Assembly (NCBI RefSeq): GCF_036898095.1
Contig: NC_090735.1
Span: 1,613,388-1,677,387 of the forward strand
Source: Palaemon carinicauda
Taxonomy: Eukaryota; Arthropoda; Malacostraca; Decapoda; Palaemonidae
Direction: 5' to 3'
Length of the DNA stretch: 64,000 nucleotides
Numbering within the stretch: the stretch's first letter is position 1; each line of letters begins with the position of its first letter. Positions 10,623 to 21,666 of the stretch are shown piece by piece. Below the pieces are notes generated by a model. It was not told where the DNA came from, did not search any database, and saw nothing but the letters and a program-made list of their open reading frames with translations. A program made the translations under genes and the position numbers.

Positions 10623-11830
10623 TTAAGGGAATGTAGTGGCTGAGCCCTCACCTACTACTGCACTCGCTGCTACGAATGGTCCCAGGGTGTAGCAGTTCTC
10701 GTAAAGAGACTGGACATCTTTAAGATAAAATGATGCAAACACTGACTTGCTCCTCCAATAGGTTGCATCCATTATGCTCTGCAGAGAACGGTTTTTATTA
10801 AAGGCCATCGAAGTAGCTACGGCTCTCACTTCGTGGGTCCTTACCTTCAGCAAAGCAAGGTCTTCCTCCTTTAAGTGAGAATGGGCTTCTCTAATCAGAA
10901 GCCTTATATAATACGAAACCCCGTTTTTGGACATGGGCCTCGAAGGTTTCTTGATGGCACACCATAAGGCTTCTGACTGTCCTCGAATAGGTTTTGACCT
11001 ATTAAGATAATATTTCAGAGCTCTGACAGGGCAAAGAACTCTTTCTAGCTCGTTACCTACCATGTTGGAGAGGCTAGGTATTTCAAACGATCTAGGCCAA
11101 GGACGCGAAGGAAGTTCATTCTTAGCTAAGAATCCAAGCTGTAAAGAACATGTTGAAGATTCGGTCGTGAACCCAATGTTCTTGCTGAAGGCATGAACCT
11201 CACTGACTCTTTTAGCTGTTGCAAGGCAGACGAAAAAAGAGTCTTGAGGGTAAGGTCCTTGAAGGAAGCTGACTGGAGAGGTTCGAACCTAGGTGACATA
11301 AGGAACCTTAAGACTACGTCTAGGTTCCAGCCTGGAGTGGGTAGACGACGCTCTTTAGAAGTCTCAAAAGACTTAAGGATGTCTTGAAGGTCCTTGTTGG
11401 AAGAAAGGTCCAAACCTCTGTGGCGGAGAACTGAAGCCAACATACTCCTGTACCCTTTAATCGTAGGGGCTGAAAGGGATCTCTCATTCCTAAGATGTAA
11501 TAGGAAGTCAGCTATTTGGGTCACAGAGGTATTGGTAGAGGATACTGCATTGGCTCTACACCAGCTCCGGAAGACTTCCCACTTGGATTGGTAGACTCTA
11601 CGAGTGGAAACCCTCCTTGCTCTGGCAATCGCACTGGCTGCCTCCTTCGAAAAGCCTCTAGCTCTAGCGAATCTTTCGACAGTCTGAAGGCAGTCAGCCG
11701 AAGAGCGTGGAGGTTTGGGTGCAACCTGTCTACGTGAGGTTGACGTAGAAGGTCCACTCTTAGAGGGAGAGTCCTGGGGACGTCGACTAGCCATTGAAGT
11801 ACCTCTGTGAACCATTCTCTTGCAGGCCAA
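10623..11830 (-). pseudogene. Tyrosine recombinase, copy A, one frameshift
   Basis: The recombinase inserts the circular DNA intermediate in place of an integrase. The N-terminal part reads SADCLQTVERFARARGFSKE and continues through SLSAPTIKGYRSMLA into FKDLTLKTLF. There a net one-base change at an A/T run near 11235 throws the frame, just before the first catalytic arginine region (KRVSE in sister copies). The C-terminal part, open from 11063 to 10623, keeps the HEVRA box (H-x-x-R), ATYWRSKSVFASFYLKD with the candidate nucleophilic tyrosine, and the family's end ...GSATTFP. A single-base repair would restore the frame, so inactivation is recent. Confidence 0.85.
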
Positions 11831-13782
11831 AGGGGAGCAACCAGCGTCAGCCGTGTCCCTTCGTGCGAGATGAACTTCTGAAGGACTTTGTTTATTATCT
11901 TGAACGGTGGAAATGCGTAAAGGTCGAGATGGGATCAGTTCAGCAGAAAAGCATCCACATGCACTGCTGCTGGGTCTGGAACTGGGGAACAGTACAACGG
12001 AAGTCTCTTGGTCATGGAGGTGGCAAACAGATCTATGGTCGGCTGACCCCACAAGGTCCAAAGTCTGTTGCACACGCTCTTGTGGAGTGTCCATTCCGTG
12101 GGAATGACCTGATCCCTTCTGCTTAGGCGATCTGCTGAGACGTTCATGTTGCCCTGAATGAACCTCATGACTAGGGTGAGGTTTAGACTTCTTGACCAAA
12201 TGAGGAGGTCCCTTGCGATCTCGTATAGGCTCCTCGAATGGGTCCCTCCTTGCTTGGAGATGTAAGCCAAGGCTGTGGTGTTGTCGGAGTTCACCTCCAC
12301 CACCTTGCCTAGCAGGAGGGACTTGAAGTTCAACAGGGATAAATGAACTGCTAGTAGCTCCTTGCAGTTGATGTGGAGCGTTTCCTGTTCCTCGTTCCAC
12401 GTTCCCGAGCACTCCTGTCCGTTCAAGGTCGCGCCCCAGCCCGAGTCCGATGCATCCGAGAAGAGATGAAGATTGGGGGTCTGAATCGCCAACGATAGGC
12501 CCTCCTTGAGAAGGAGATTGGTCTTCCACCACAAGAGAGTGGTCTTCATCTCTTTGGTGACTGGGATAGAGACTGCTTCGAGAGTCAAACCCTTGTCCCA
12601 ATGAGCTGCAAGATGGAATTGAAGAGGGCGGAGGTGGAGTCTCCCTAGCTCGACGAACAGGGCCAGCGATGAAAGGGTCCCTGTGAGACTCATCCACTGT
12701 CTCACCGAGCAACTGCTCCTCTTCAGCATGCTCATGATGCAATCTAGGGCTTGGCTTATCCTTGGGGCCGATGGAAAAGCCCGAAAATCCTGACTCCGAA
12801 TCTCCATTCCCAGGTACACAATGGATTGGGAGGGAATGAGCTGAGACTTTTCTAGGTTGACTAACAGACCCAGTTCTTTGATTAAGTCCAAAGTCCAGTT
12901 GAGACTCTCCAGACAGCGACGACTCGTGGAGGCTCTCAACAGCCAGTCGTCTAAGTAAAGGGAGGCTCTGATGTCCGATAAGTGGAGGAATTTTGCTATA
13001 TTCCTCATCAGATGCGTAAACACCATAGGAGCTGTGCTTAGGCCAAAACACAGGGCTTGGAATTGGTAGACAACCTTTCCAAAAACGAATCTCAGGAAAG
13101 GTTGGGAGTCTGGATGAATAGGAACGTGAAAGTAAGCATCTTTCAGGTCCAAGGAGACCATCCAGTCCTCCTGCCTGACCGCTGCTAGGACCGACTTCGT
13201 CGTCTCCATCGTGAACGTCTGCTTGGTGACATAAGCATTGAGCGCGCTGACGTCCAGCACCGGTCTCCAACCTCCTGTCTTCTTGGCCACCAGAAAGAGA
13301 CGGTTGTAGAAGCCCGGGGATTGATGGTCCCGGACTATAACCACTGCCTTCTTCTGTAAAAGGAGCGACACCTCCTGGTGCAACGCTAGCCGCTTGTCCT
13401 TTTCTTTGTAGTTGGGAGAGAGGTTGATGGGAGATGTGGTCAGAGGGGGTTTGCGGCAGAATGGTATCCTGTAACCCTCCCTCAGCCAACTGACAGACTG
13501 GGCGTCTGCACCTCTCTTTTCCCAGGCTTGCCAGAAGATCTTGAGTCTGGCTCCTACTGCTGTCTGGAGATGAGGAGAGTCAGTTTTTTCCTTTAGAAGC
13601 CTTGGAACCTTTCCTAGACTTGCTCCTGGAAGAGTCTGGACGGGAGCTTCCTCGGCTGGGGGCTCTACCACGAAAGGGCGGAATAAACCTCGTAGCAGGA
13701 GTATCAGCCACTGGGGTGCGATAAGTCCTGGGGACTGAGGTAGCAACCTTAGTCTTACGAGCTGATGAGGCCACAAGATCAT
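11521..13782 (-). pseudogene. RT-RNase H-methyltransferase polyprotein, copy A
   Basis: One frame of about 753 codons with a single stop at 11935-11937. RT motifs: VSLDLKDAYFHVPIHPDS with the first catalytic aspartate, and SLYLDDWLLRA as the YxDD box. RNase H: FSDASDSGWGA, NCKELLAVH, NSDNTTALAYI and NVSADRLSR supply the D-E-D-D set. Next comes a segment resembling the Dam-like methyltransferase of DIRS elements: WGQPTIDLFAT, PDPAAVHVDAF and LYAFPPF, where AFPP occupies the place of the DPPY-type motif. The premature TGA replaces the tryptophan of DWSHLDLYAFPP in sister copies. The frame overlaps the gag end by about 200 bp, a usual DIRS arrangement. Confidence 0.88.
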
Positions 13783-16268
13783 GGGTGTCCTTTTGTATCA
13801 GGGCCGCAGACAAGTCCTTAACAAGCTCTTCGGGAAAAAGGAACTTCGAGAGCGGAGCGAAAAGGAGTTGAGACCTTTGACAAGGTGTGATGCTGGAGGA
13901 AAGGAAGGTACAAAGTTGCTCCCTTTTCTTAAGCACCCCTGACACAAACATCGATGCAAGCTCGCCAGATCCATCCCTAATAGCCTTATCCATGCAGGAC
14001 ATTAAGAGCATGGCAGAATCCTTGTCCGCAGGGGAGGTCTTCTTGCTAAGGGCCCCCAGGCACCAGTCTAGGAAATTGAACATCTCAAAGGCTCTAAAAA
14101 CACCCTTCAGGAAGTGATCAAGGTCTGAGAAGGTCCAGCAAACCTTAGAGCGCCTCATTGCTGTTCTACGAGGAGAGTCTACCAAACTTGAGAAGTCAGC
14201 CTGGGCAGAGGCAGGTACTCCCAAGCCTGGTTCCTCTCCTGTGGCATACCAAACGCCCGCTTTAGAAGTGAGCTTAGTCGGAGGAAACATGAAGGAAGTC
14301 TTTCCTAGTTGCTGCTTAGACTGCAACCACTCCCCTAAAATCCTTAACGCTCTCTTAGAGGACCTTGCTAAGACGAGCTTAGTATACGTAGACTTAGCTG
14401 GCTGCATGCCCAGCGAAAACTCAGATGGCGGAGAGCGGGGGATAGCAGAGACAAAATGGTCTGGGTATACCTCTCTGAAAAGAGCCAAGACCTTACGAAA
14501 GTCAATAGGAGGCGGAGAAGACTTGGATTCATCCACGTCTGATGAGGGATCCAGGTGTGCAGCCTCATCATCAGAAACCTCATCACCAGAGTGTAGCGAA
14601 GTGAGAGGTAAGGTATGCTGAACAGCAGAATCAGCACGAGCTGGAACAAAAATACTTGTGGTTTCCTCCTCAAGTCTCTGTTGAGGGAACACCTGAGGCT
14701 CAGGCTGCAAAGGCTGATCAAAAGAAGTAGCAGAAGGTAGGCGCATGGGTGGAGGAGGCTGACTCCTGGCATGAGTGTCTGAACTCAAGAGTTGCGCTTG
14801 CTGTAAGGTTGGTGGATGCGCAGTAGCAGGTTCCTGAGGAACGAGTTGAGGTTCCTGAGGTGTGAGCTGTGAGCGATGAGGTAGTGGCTGCGCAGAACGC
14901 AGTAATTGTCTCGCGAGTTGAGGTTCCTGAGGCGCAAGGCTAAGGTGTTGAGGTGCTTGCCTTGAGGAGGGTTGAGGTCGCTGCAGCGAGAGCTGAGGAG
15001 TCTGACTCATAGATGGGAGAGGTTGTTGTACCTCAAGAGAGTGTTGCCTCACTGGTGGAACTGCAAGTGGCAGCGGAGGAAGCAAGGTATAAGCTTCCTG
15101 TTCCCATTGCTGAGGTTGCCTTAAGGAAGGCGGAGGTAGCTGCACACCACTGGAAACAGTCAACTCAGAACGTGGTAAGGTATCCTGAGGAGCCTCAACA
15201 TCGTACGCCTGGCAGGCAGGACTGCGGTTAGGCGGAGCGATCGCAGGAGGAGGTGTAACCTTCTCAGCCTGACACTCACGCATCAAGACCGCAAGTTGTG
15301 ACTGCATGGACTGCAGTAGAGTCAACTTGGGGTCGGCAGACACTAAGGTCTGCTGAGGTAAAGCCTTAACAGCAGAGATCTGTTGCGGCAGCACCTTACT
15401 CCTCTTAGGAGGTGTGCATTCAACTGATGACTGCGGCGAGTCAGAGCTGATCCAATGACTGCAGCCAGGTTGTAGAGCTCTTGAGGTCTGGACTCTGCGT
15501 TTGAGTGGTCTTGAGACCTGAGTCCAACGTTTCTTCCCTGACAATTCTTCAGCAGACGAGTAAAAGACGGGCTCAATCGTCTGCAGGTGGGAGTGACGGT
15601 CTCTGGAAGACACGCCCGCAACCACCGAGGATACTTCTGTGCGCCGATCAAGGCCTGCCGAACCCTTTTGCCCTTCGACATTGCTTCTCCCCTGGGCTTG
15701 GGAGCTTGCAAGAGGTCCCGGACTGGGAGGACGACTGGCACGCACAGAAGTACCCTCACGCACCACACTGACACTGACACTAGCACTGCACTGACACTAG
15801 CACTCGTCACAGCACTGGCACTATTACCACCCACTGCACTCTTGACCTTAAGTTCCTTGACTTCGGCCATAAGAGACTTATGATCACTAACCACCGACTC
15901 CACTTTGTCACCTAAAGCCTGAATGGCACGCAAAACAACAGACATATCAGGTTGAGGGCAAATAGTAGGTTCGGGGGATGCCACTACAGGGGGAGGAAAA
16001 GGTAGGGGATCATGAGGTGAGGAAAAAAGTGAAGAGCGAGAAGAACTCCTCCTAACTCTCTCTCTCTCTCTAACTTGGTTGAATACTTAAGAAATCGGAC
16101 AAAATCAAGTTCCGAAAGTCCGGCGCATTCCTCACATCGATCTTCCAACTGACAGGGCCTTTCCCTACAGTCAGAACAAGCGGTGTGAGGATCTACCGAG
16201 GCCTTCGGAATACGCCTATTACAAGACCTACATCGTCTATGGGGTGGGGCTTGTGAAATGTCAGACAT
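13580..16268 (-). pseudogene. Gag of copy A with N-terminal zinc-finger motif
   Basis: The first 94 residues start at an ATG (16268) and carry C13-x2-C16, D26-P27-H28, C31-x2-C34, C39 and C45-x2-C48, a zinc-binding pattern. The frame then shifts after a (GA)n tract near 16065 to 15984-15343, and again near 15780 to a long frame ending at 13580. The middle is a proline/glutamine-rich linker (LRQPQQW, QAPQEPQL repeats). The C-terminal half is a conserved capsid-like domain (KVLALFREVYPDHFVSA, MRRSKVCWTFSDLDHFLKGV) ending in a basic SRSKSRKGSKASKGKN tail. Both frame changes lie in simple repeats, so they may be slippage events. Confidence 0.75.
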
Positions 16269-16399
16269 CTTGAATCAAAAGAGTTAGCCAAGTGGGGATT
16301 CCAAATCAAGCAAAAAGATTGTTAACCATTAATCAGGACCAAATAATAGCTATCTAAGCTAATATAGAAGTTTTCCAGTAAAGCGACAGCCGAAATACT

Positions 16400-16641
16400 T
16401 CACCAAAAGCCGTGAAAATACTCCAAGATCATAAGCGTATCCCAGAACGTCTTGCCGGAAGCACGACAGAGGAAAAATTGAGGAGGTGTCAACAAGAAGT
16501 ACTGTAGTACCTGGCCACAGGTGGCGCTGGTGAGTACACCCCCTTCTAGTATTGTGATAGCTGGCGTATCCCTCCGTAGAATTCTGTCGGGCAACGGAGT
16601 TGACAGCTACATGATTATCGGGTAAGTTTAATATTGAAAAT
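16400..16641 (-). repeat. 5' terminal repeat of copy A
   Basis: This is the right-hand terminus. It is the inverse of the interior of the module at 9930-10080 and ends in the short inverted repeat shared with 10189-10225. The same segment opens copies C, D and E at their 5' ends. Confidence 0.85.
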
Positions 16642-16656
16642 GATAAAATAATTTCA

Positions 16657-16863
16657 TATTATGGTATATCGGATCATAGTAAAGAACATCTTCCCCCTAG
16701 GGAAAAATGATTTGGCTAGAAATAATATTATGGTATATCGGATCATAGTAAAGAACATCTTCCCCCTAGGGAAAAATTATTTGGCTAGAAATAATATTAT
16801 GGTATATCGGATCATAGTAAAGAACATCTTCCCCCTAGGGAAAAATGATTTGGCTAGAAATAA
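16657..16863 (+). repeat. Three 69 bp tandem repeats
   Basis: Units start at 16657, 16726 and 16795 and differ at only one or two bases. Because 69 is a multiple of three and the unit has no stop in one frame, it creates a 102-residue open frame that I do not believe is a gene. It sits directly beside the 5' end of copy A. Confidence 0.9.
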
Positions 16864-16879
16864 GAAAGATATCACCTGT

Positions 16880-17019
16880 CCCAACAAACTACATTCTACT
16901 TCTATTATATTTACCATTCTCCTGTTTTGTCAAAGTTTTTATAGTTTATATAGGAAATGTTTATTTTAATGTTACTGTTCTTAAAACATTTTATTTTTCC
17001 TTGTTTCCTTTCCTTACTG
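16880..17019 (+). repeat. Fragment of a (TAA)n-tailed interspersed repeat
   Basis: It matches the 5' part of the family seen complete at 56555-56760 (CTGTTCTTAAAA, then TTGTTTCCTTTCCTTACTGG). It stops exactly where the Merlin terminus begins, and its 3' half with the TAA tail is not found on the other side of that transposon. Confidence 0.6.
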
Positions 17020-17485
17020 GGTAAATGTGTAGGAGAGCTCCGCGGAAGATCTTGAAGAATTTAAACACCTACAATTCACTATTATATCATATAGAACGCT
17101 TATATAATAGTCAATATATGAGCAGCTTCTATTCAACGAAGATATTCGTGTGTATAGTTATGTTTCACTTGGACTTTTTCTAAGTGTTTGTTTTTGTTTA
17201 CTGTGTGATGTCTTGGCTAAAGTGAGCTGTTTCACCGCCTTACTGCGTATGGCAAACTAGTTCTCAATGCTATTCTAACCAATAACAGGTGTTTTCTTGA
17301 CGTCACACTGTTTGAAAACCAATCATGGCGGTTTTTACAAATCTAGCCAATGCTGACACTTATTACTTCACTTATCCCTGCTATTTTTCCACCAGTTACC
17401 ACAGTTTACGTGAAGTTCCGCGGAGGAATATTTTTGCACGTCTCGGATCTCCCTTCAAACTGAAAAGGTCATTTTGCCGTCAAGT

Positions 17486-18448
17486 ATGGAGCAATTAGCA
17501 GGACCTTCATCTCGTTCTGACTGTGTCACTTGTGAAAATTGTTTCATTTCTTATGGGGATTTTTGTGTACATTATTCAGGGAAAGTTGATTTGATAATTG
17601 CATTTGCTCAACGTCATGGTTTGATTTTGGCAGAGAAAAAGTGCCCTAATTGTGAAAATGTGTGCCGTATAGATTACAAGAAATTAGCATTCCGGTGTGA
17701 TCGTAGTGTGGTTACTCGTGGGAAAAGGAAGAGGAGGTGCAATTTTTTCGTGTCTTGTTTCAAAGGTACATGGTTTGGAAAAGCAAAGTTAGATATTGAG
17801 ACTAATTTGAAGTTTGTGTTCCTTTTTTTGCAAAAGGCCTTTTCATTTGAATTTGTTTCGTTTGAACTGAAACTCAATAATCACACTATCGTTGATTGGT
17901 GTTCGTTTTGCCGTGAGGTGCTTATTTCTTGGGGTCTGAGACGTTCTCGGAAAATTGGAGGCCCTGGATTAACCGTTGAAATTGATGAATCAAAATTTGG
18001 CAAGCGCAAGTACAATGCTGGACGCGTCATAGAGGGTCAGTGGGTGTTTGGTGGTATCTGCCGTGAAACCCGGGATTTATTTTTTGTGCCGGTGCAAGAC
18101 CGCTCCGCTGAAACATTACTGGCTATTATCCGCCAGTATATAGCAGAAGGTACCACAGTGATATCGGATTGTTGGAAGGCATATAATTGTTTAGAAAAAG
18201 AAGGTTATAAGCACCTTACGGTTAATCATAGTGTTAATTTTGTTGACCCAGTTACAGGTGCTCATACTAACACCATAGAACGTACCTGGAGAGGCACCAA
18301 GGCCCTGGTCCCCAAATACGGAAGAAGAAAAGATCATTTTGTGGGGTATTTGGCCGTGGCCTACTTTAAATTGGCCATAACTGATCCTGCCAAAAGACTT
18401 CATCACTTCCTCCTGGCAGCAGCAGATTTGTATCCACCTACACCATAA
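17486..18448 (+). CDS. Merlin/ISXO2-like DDE transposase
   Basis: Cut-and-paste transposase of 320 residues, intact from the ATG at 17486. The N-terminal part carries a zinc-ribbon-like cysteine set (CPNCENVC around residues 53-60). The catalytic core is of the ISXO2/IS1595 type: VEIDESKFGKRKY with D167, TTVISDCWKAY with D228, and GAHTNTIERTW with E265, preceded by the family's NHS-NFVDP-TG signature. This DDE arrangement and length are typical of eukaryotic Merlin elements. No stop or frameshift interrupts it, so the gene could still be functional or only recently silenced. The frame also opens four codons earlier at a TTG; the ATG is the better start. Confidence 0.92.
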   Translation: MEQLAGPSSRSDCVTCENCFISYGDFCVHYSGKVDLIIAFAQRHGLILAEKKCPNCENVCRIDYKKLAFRCDRSVVTRGKRKRRCNFFVSCFKGTWFGKAKLDIETNLKFVFLFLQKAFSFEFVSFELKLNNHTIVDWCSFCREVLISWGLRRSRKIGGPGLTVEIDESKFGKRKYNAGRVIEGQWVFGGICRETRDLFFVPVQDRSAETLLAIIRQYIAEGTTVISDCWKAYNCLEKEGYKHLTVNHSVNFVDPVTGAHTNTIERTWRGTKALVPKYGRRKDHFVGYLAVAYFKLAITDPAKRLHHFLLAAADLYPPTP

Positions 18449-18487
18449 CAGTAAGGTATGTGGTAGTTTGCAGTTTACGTTAACGTT

Positions 18488-18735
18488 GTGCCCTGAAAAT
18501 TACTGTGGCCTTAAGGGGGGGTCGCAGGGGAGGCGGAGCCCCCCCCGGTAGGCCTAGGTAGGGGTACAGGGCCCCATAGGCTAGGTTAGGTGGGTGTCTT
18601 AGGTTCGGTGGTGCCCTGAAAATTACTGTGGCCTTAAGGGGGGGTCGCAGGGGGGGCGGAGCCCCCCCCCCCCCCGGTAGGCCTAGGTAGGGGTACATGG
18701 CCCCATAGGCTAGGTTAGGTGGGTGTCTTAAGTTC
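18488..18735. repeat. Direct duplication of about 123 bp inside Merlin
   Basis: Two copies begin GTGCCCTGAAAATTACTGTG at about 18489 and 18612, each containing a GGGGGGTCGCAGGGG tract and a C-rich run. They lie between the transposase stop and the right terminus. A similar G-rich motif occurs in the inverted-repeat element at 22185-22210. Confidence 0.8.
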
Positions 18736-18976
18736 GGTAGTGCCCCGAAAAATCACTTTTCTCCTCCTCCCCCCACCCAAAAACCCCGCTTCCCACTGGG
18801 GTCCCCCATAATTGTAGTAGTAGGTTTATGCTTACATTTTCTGTGTAAGAGTTAGGTGGTTGTAGGAGGATTATCTCACAGTTTCAAGGTAACTGTAGCT
18901 CTAATTTACTGTTTTCTTTCGTTTTCTACTTTTAGAAACTTTTAAATCGAGCGCGGAGCTCTCCTACACATTTACC

Positions 18977-19555
18977 GCAAGGAATAATAACAGACATCGC
19001 TTAGCCTCCTGACCAGTATATTAGTTACGAGCTCGCCTAGCATTCGCATAGCATCAGATCGATCCCAGGTCAGGACAATGAGTTTAAGCTGTTTACTGGG
19101 AAGGCCACTGCTGTAGTAAAGGCTCCAAATTGGAGGGTTGGGCTTGCCTGACTGGCGTTCTAGTGAGTATCATTCTGATGAAGCCAGACACTTCGACGCC
19201 TTTACCTTAAACAGAGTTGAAGTTGACTAACCAGTGGGGCTTAAACAAATGAACTTTATATTTTAATTAATTAATTAACCACCATTCTTACCATTATTCT
19301 ACGATACTCTACGATGCGCCTTTCCTCCTCTGTTTGAAGAACTTGACAAGTAGATCGATGTACTTTAGAAAAACAAGAAAACACCGGTACAGCAAACGAA
19401 GTTACGAACTCAATTACTCAGCGTTTGTGTACAATCACCATGTTGATGACAAGTGAACTTTGCGATGCGTCTCAAAATAGATCTGCGATCAAACTAAAAC
19501 ACAAACTCTGATTCGGAAAAGCATCAATGACAGTTGGTCATACTTCAATGGTCGT
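18977..19555. other. Unassigned stretch between Merlin and a repeat
   Basis: No open frame, RNA gene or terminus recognised. The composition is ordinary for the window's AT-rich background. Confidence 0.4.
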
Positions 19556-19557
19556 GG

Positions 19558-19628
<71 letters not shown>

Positions 19629-19990
19629 TAGCTAAGCTACAACCACGGTTGGAAAAGCTGGATGCTATAAACCCAAGGACTTCAACAGGGAAAATGGCTC
19701 AGTGAGGAAAGAAAATAAATGAATAAATAAACTACAAGAGAAGTAATTAACAATTTCAATAAAATGTTTTACGAAGTCACATTGTATTTTTTTCACAAAT
19801 AAACTATAAAAACGTTTGCAAAACAAGAGGAAAAGAAATAAGATAAAATAGTGTACCCGAGTCTACCCTCAAGCAAGAGAACTCTAACCAAGACAGTGGA
19901 AGACTATGGTACAGAGGCTATGGCACTACCCAAGACTAGAGAGCAATGTATTGGTTTTGGAGTGTCCTTCTCCTAGAAGAGCTGCTTGTC
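19556..19990 (-). repeat. (TAA)n-tailed interspersed repeat, minus strand
   Basis: It begins with about 70 bp of (ATT)n (19557-19627), then GCTAAGCTACAACC-CGGTTGGAAAAGC, GGGAAAATGGCTCAGTGAGG, and continues to AGAGGCTATGGCACTACCC. On its own strand it ends in (TAA)n, the mark of a retroposon with a microsatellite tail. Copies of the same family occur at 16880, 56555, 56761 and 62271. I do not know its name. Confidence 0.75.
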
Positions 19991-20224
19991 CCATTTTGCG
20001 GGGGATGTGACAAATTGTTGTTGCATCTTATCCTCCTCTATATGAAAATGCTCGTGTTGTAATTTGAAAATTCTTGAAGGAATTGTTATTTCGCTTCTCT
20101 CAGGAGATTTTGGTTACAGAGAAAAATAACACATTAAACATACAGTACTAGTCATTAATAGATTCATCCTATAACTGGTGGGTTGTGAATGAATCTCCAG
20201 TTGAGCATAACTTCCAGAGTTCAG

Positions 20225-21125
20225 GTCGATTCATGCACCTACACAGAACACTCATTTTAGAAACTTTAATGTCTATCTATTACCTGCTATTCTTATTATG
20301 TCTTGTCCATGTTCATTTATTTTTAGTACATGTTGTTGGAATATCCTTTACTTTAGTTTAATCTCGTATTCTTTCTGTCTCTTAGAATCATTCCCATCAT
20401 TAATCTTTCTATACATCTTTGAGTTATAACCAACTTATGTTCCAAGACTTTGGTAAGGATCAAAATTTCTGATGCATAAATCAATATTGGTAAGACCATC
20501 TGATTATTTTATTTTTATAGAAATTAGAATTTTAATTTCTATAATCTCATTATGTTTACCAAAAGCTTCCCATCCTATGCTTATCTTTCTTATAATTTTG
20601 GTATCATTTCCTGGGAAAACACTTTCCTTCTGTTCTAATAGCGTATTTCATTAACAATCTGTATATGTTCGTCCATAGCCCTTATTTGTTGCCTCTGCAT
20701 TTTCATTGAACATAGCCTTAGTTTTACTTATATTCATTTTCAGTCCTACATGTCTGTTTTCTCTATTCGAAGCAATCATCTTTTGCAATTTCTACCACTA
20801 TTCACTCCCTGTCTAATTCTTTTCTCAATCGGAATTTTCTTATTATCTTTATGTAGGTTTAGGGTTGTTGTATTTCCCGTATAGTTATCTTCAAGTGTTC
20901 TAACGTAAAATTAACTTATTCCTTGTCTTTGAAAGGCTTTCATTTCTGCTGAAGTTTTGACAGAATCAAACGCGTTCTCTCAGTCTTTAAATGCCATACA
21001 TAGTGGTTTGTCATAGCTTGATTTTTCCACTAGCTGGCTAGTTGTTGAATAGGTCTACCCACTTCTAAATCATGTATGCTCTCTTAGTTGATTAATGTTT
21101 AACCGTCTTTCTATTCGGCCTAAGA
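20225..21125 (-). pseudogene. RTE/Jockey-type non-LTR reverse transcriptase relic
   Basis: Minus-strand translation in shifting frames gives a recognisable order of RT landmarks of endonuclease-RT retrotransposons. IERRLNINQLREHT-FRSG lies at about 21120-21050, MAFKD-ENAFDSV at about 20990-20950, and LHKDNKKIPIEKRIRQG at about 20870-20810. LKMNISKTKAMFN follows at about 20750-20700, and LPILIYASEI-LTKVLEHKLV-TQRCMER at about 20500-20400. Numerous stops mark it as a fossil. The upstream end is replaced by an (AT)n microsatellite. It lies just 5' of the TAMM41 exon, in the opposite orientation. Confidence 0.75.
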
Positions 21126-21126
<1 letters not shown>

Positions 21127-21222
<96 letters not shown>

Positions 21223-21244
21223 TAGATAGATAGATAGATAGATG
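21127..21244. repeat. (AT)n followed by (GATA)n microsatellite
   Basis: About 94 bp of pure (AT)n to 21220, then five GATA units. It produces spurious open frames of alternating isoleucine and tyrosine. Confidence 0.97.
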
Positions 21245-21666
21245 GATATAAAATGAAGACTTTTATTCAAATATTCTCGAAGAAGGTTTGGTTTTTGCTT
21301 ATTGTATTCACATTTTCTGGCAAAAATGCGCATTATTTTTGTTTGATTACCTGTCTAGTATTTTCCTCTTTTGACAGTTCCTTTATCTACACAAACAATT
21401 CTTGATTAATGTTATTTTTCAACTGAAATGTAAATAAGAAATGTGTGACTACTTTTTTTAAGACGCTCCGTTGCAAAGAACATGATCGTTACTATCGAAA
21501 GATAGACAATTTGTCCGATTCCATGATTCAGTATAAATAAAAATGTTATGTAATAGTATTTTATGTTTATTTCTTATTTATTCACTGTAAAGATAGTATT
21601 TAGTTATACATGATTTTCATAATATATTAATACGATGTTATATTCTATTCATTTATTCTTTTTTAG

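Larger units (their letters stand above)
9892..16641 (-). mobile_element. DIRS-like YR retrotransposon, copy A
   Basis: The body has inverted ends of about 37 bp at 10189-10225 and 16605-16641 (TTTTCAATATTAAACTTACC and complement), plus the 3' module on the left. Minus-strand gene order is gag (16268-13580), RT-RNase H-methyltransferase (13782-11521) and tyrosine recombinase (about 11830-10623), the order known for DIRS1-like elements. There is no integrase and no protease. It is the most complete copy in the window. The lesions I can see are one nonsense codon in pol, one frameshift in the recombinase and two frame changes in gag. Confidence 0.9.
17020..18976 (+). mobile_element. Merlin-type DNA transposon, near-complete
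   Basis: Perfect 25 bp terminal inverted repeats: 17020-17044 (GGTAAATGTGTAGGAGAGCT then CCGCG) and its complement at 18952-18976. They enclose one intact transposase gene (17486-18448). I could not see the 8-9 bp target duplication expected of Merlin elements. The flanks instead show loosely complementary words (TTCCTTACTG and GCAAGGAA), which may be a degenerate extension of the ends. Confidence 0.8.

Noticed and set aside
11278..11292. tRNA-like TTCGAACCT word
   Set aside because: It lies inside recombinase-homologous sequence and no cloverleaf can be formed around it.
11126..13489. 787-residue minus-strand open frame as a single protein
   Set aside because: Only its last third (from about 11830) is recombinase. 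The upstream part is a shadow frame of the RT-RNase H gene.
16657..16863. CRISPR-like array
   Set aside because: Units are contiguous with no unique spacers, and the context is a eukaryotic genome.
16661..16969. 102-residue open frame with a repeated MVYRIIVKNIFPLG peptide
   Set aside because: It is produced by three 69 bp tandem units whose length is a multiple of three. There is no domain, start context or conservation to support a gene.
21070..21333. Ile/Tyr repeat open frame
   Set aside because: Translation of the (AT)n microsatellite.
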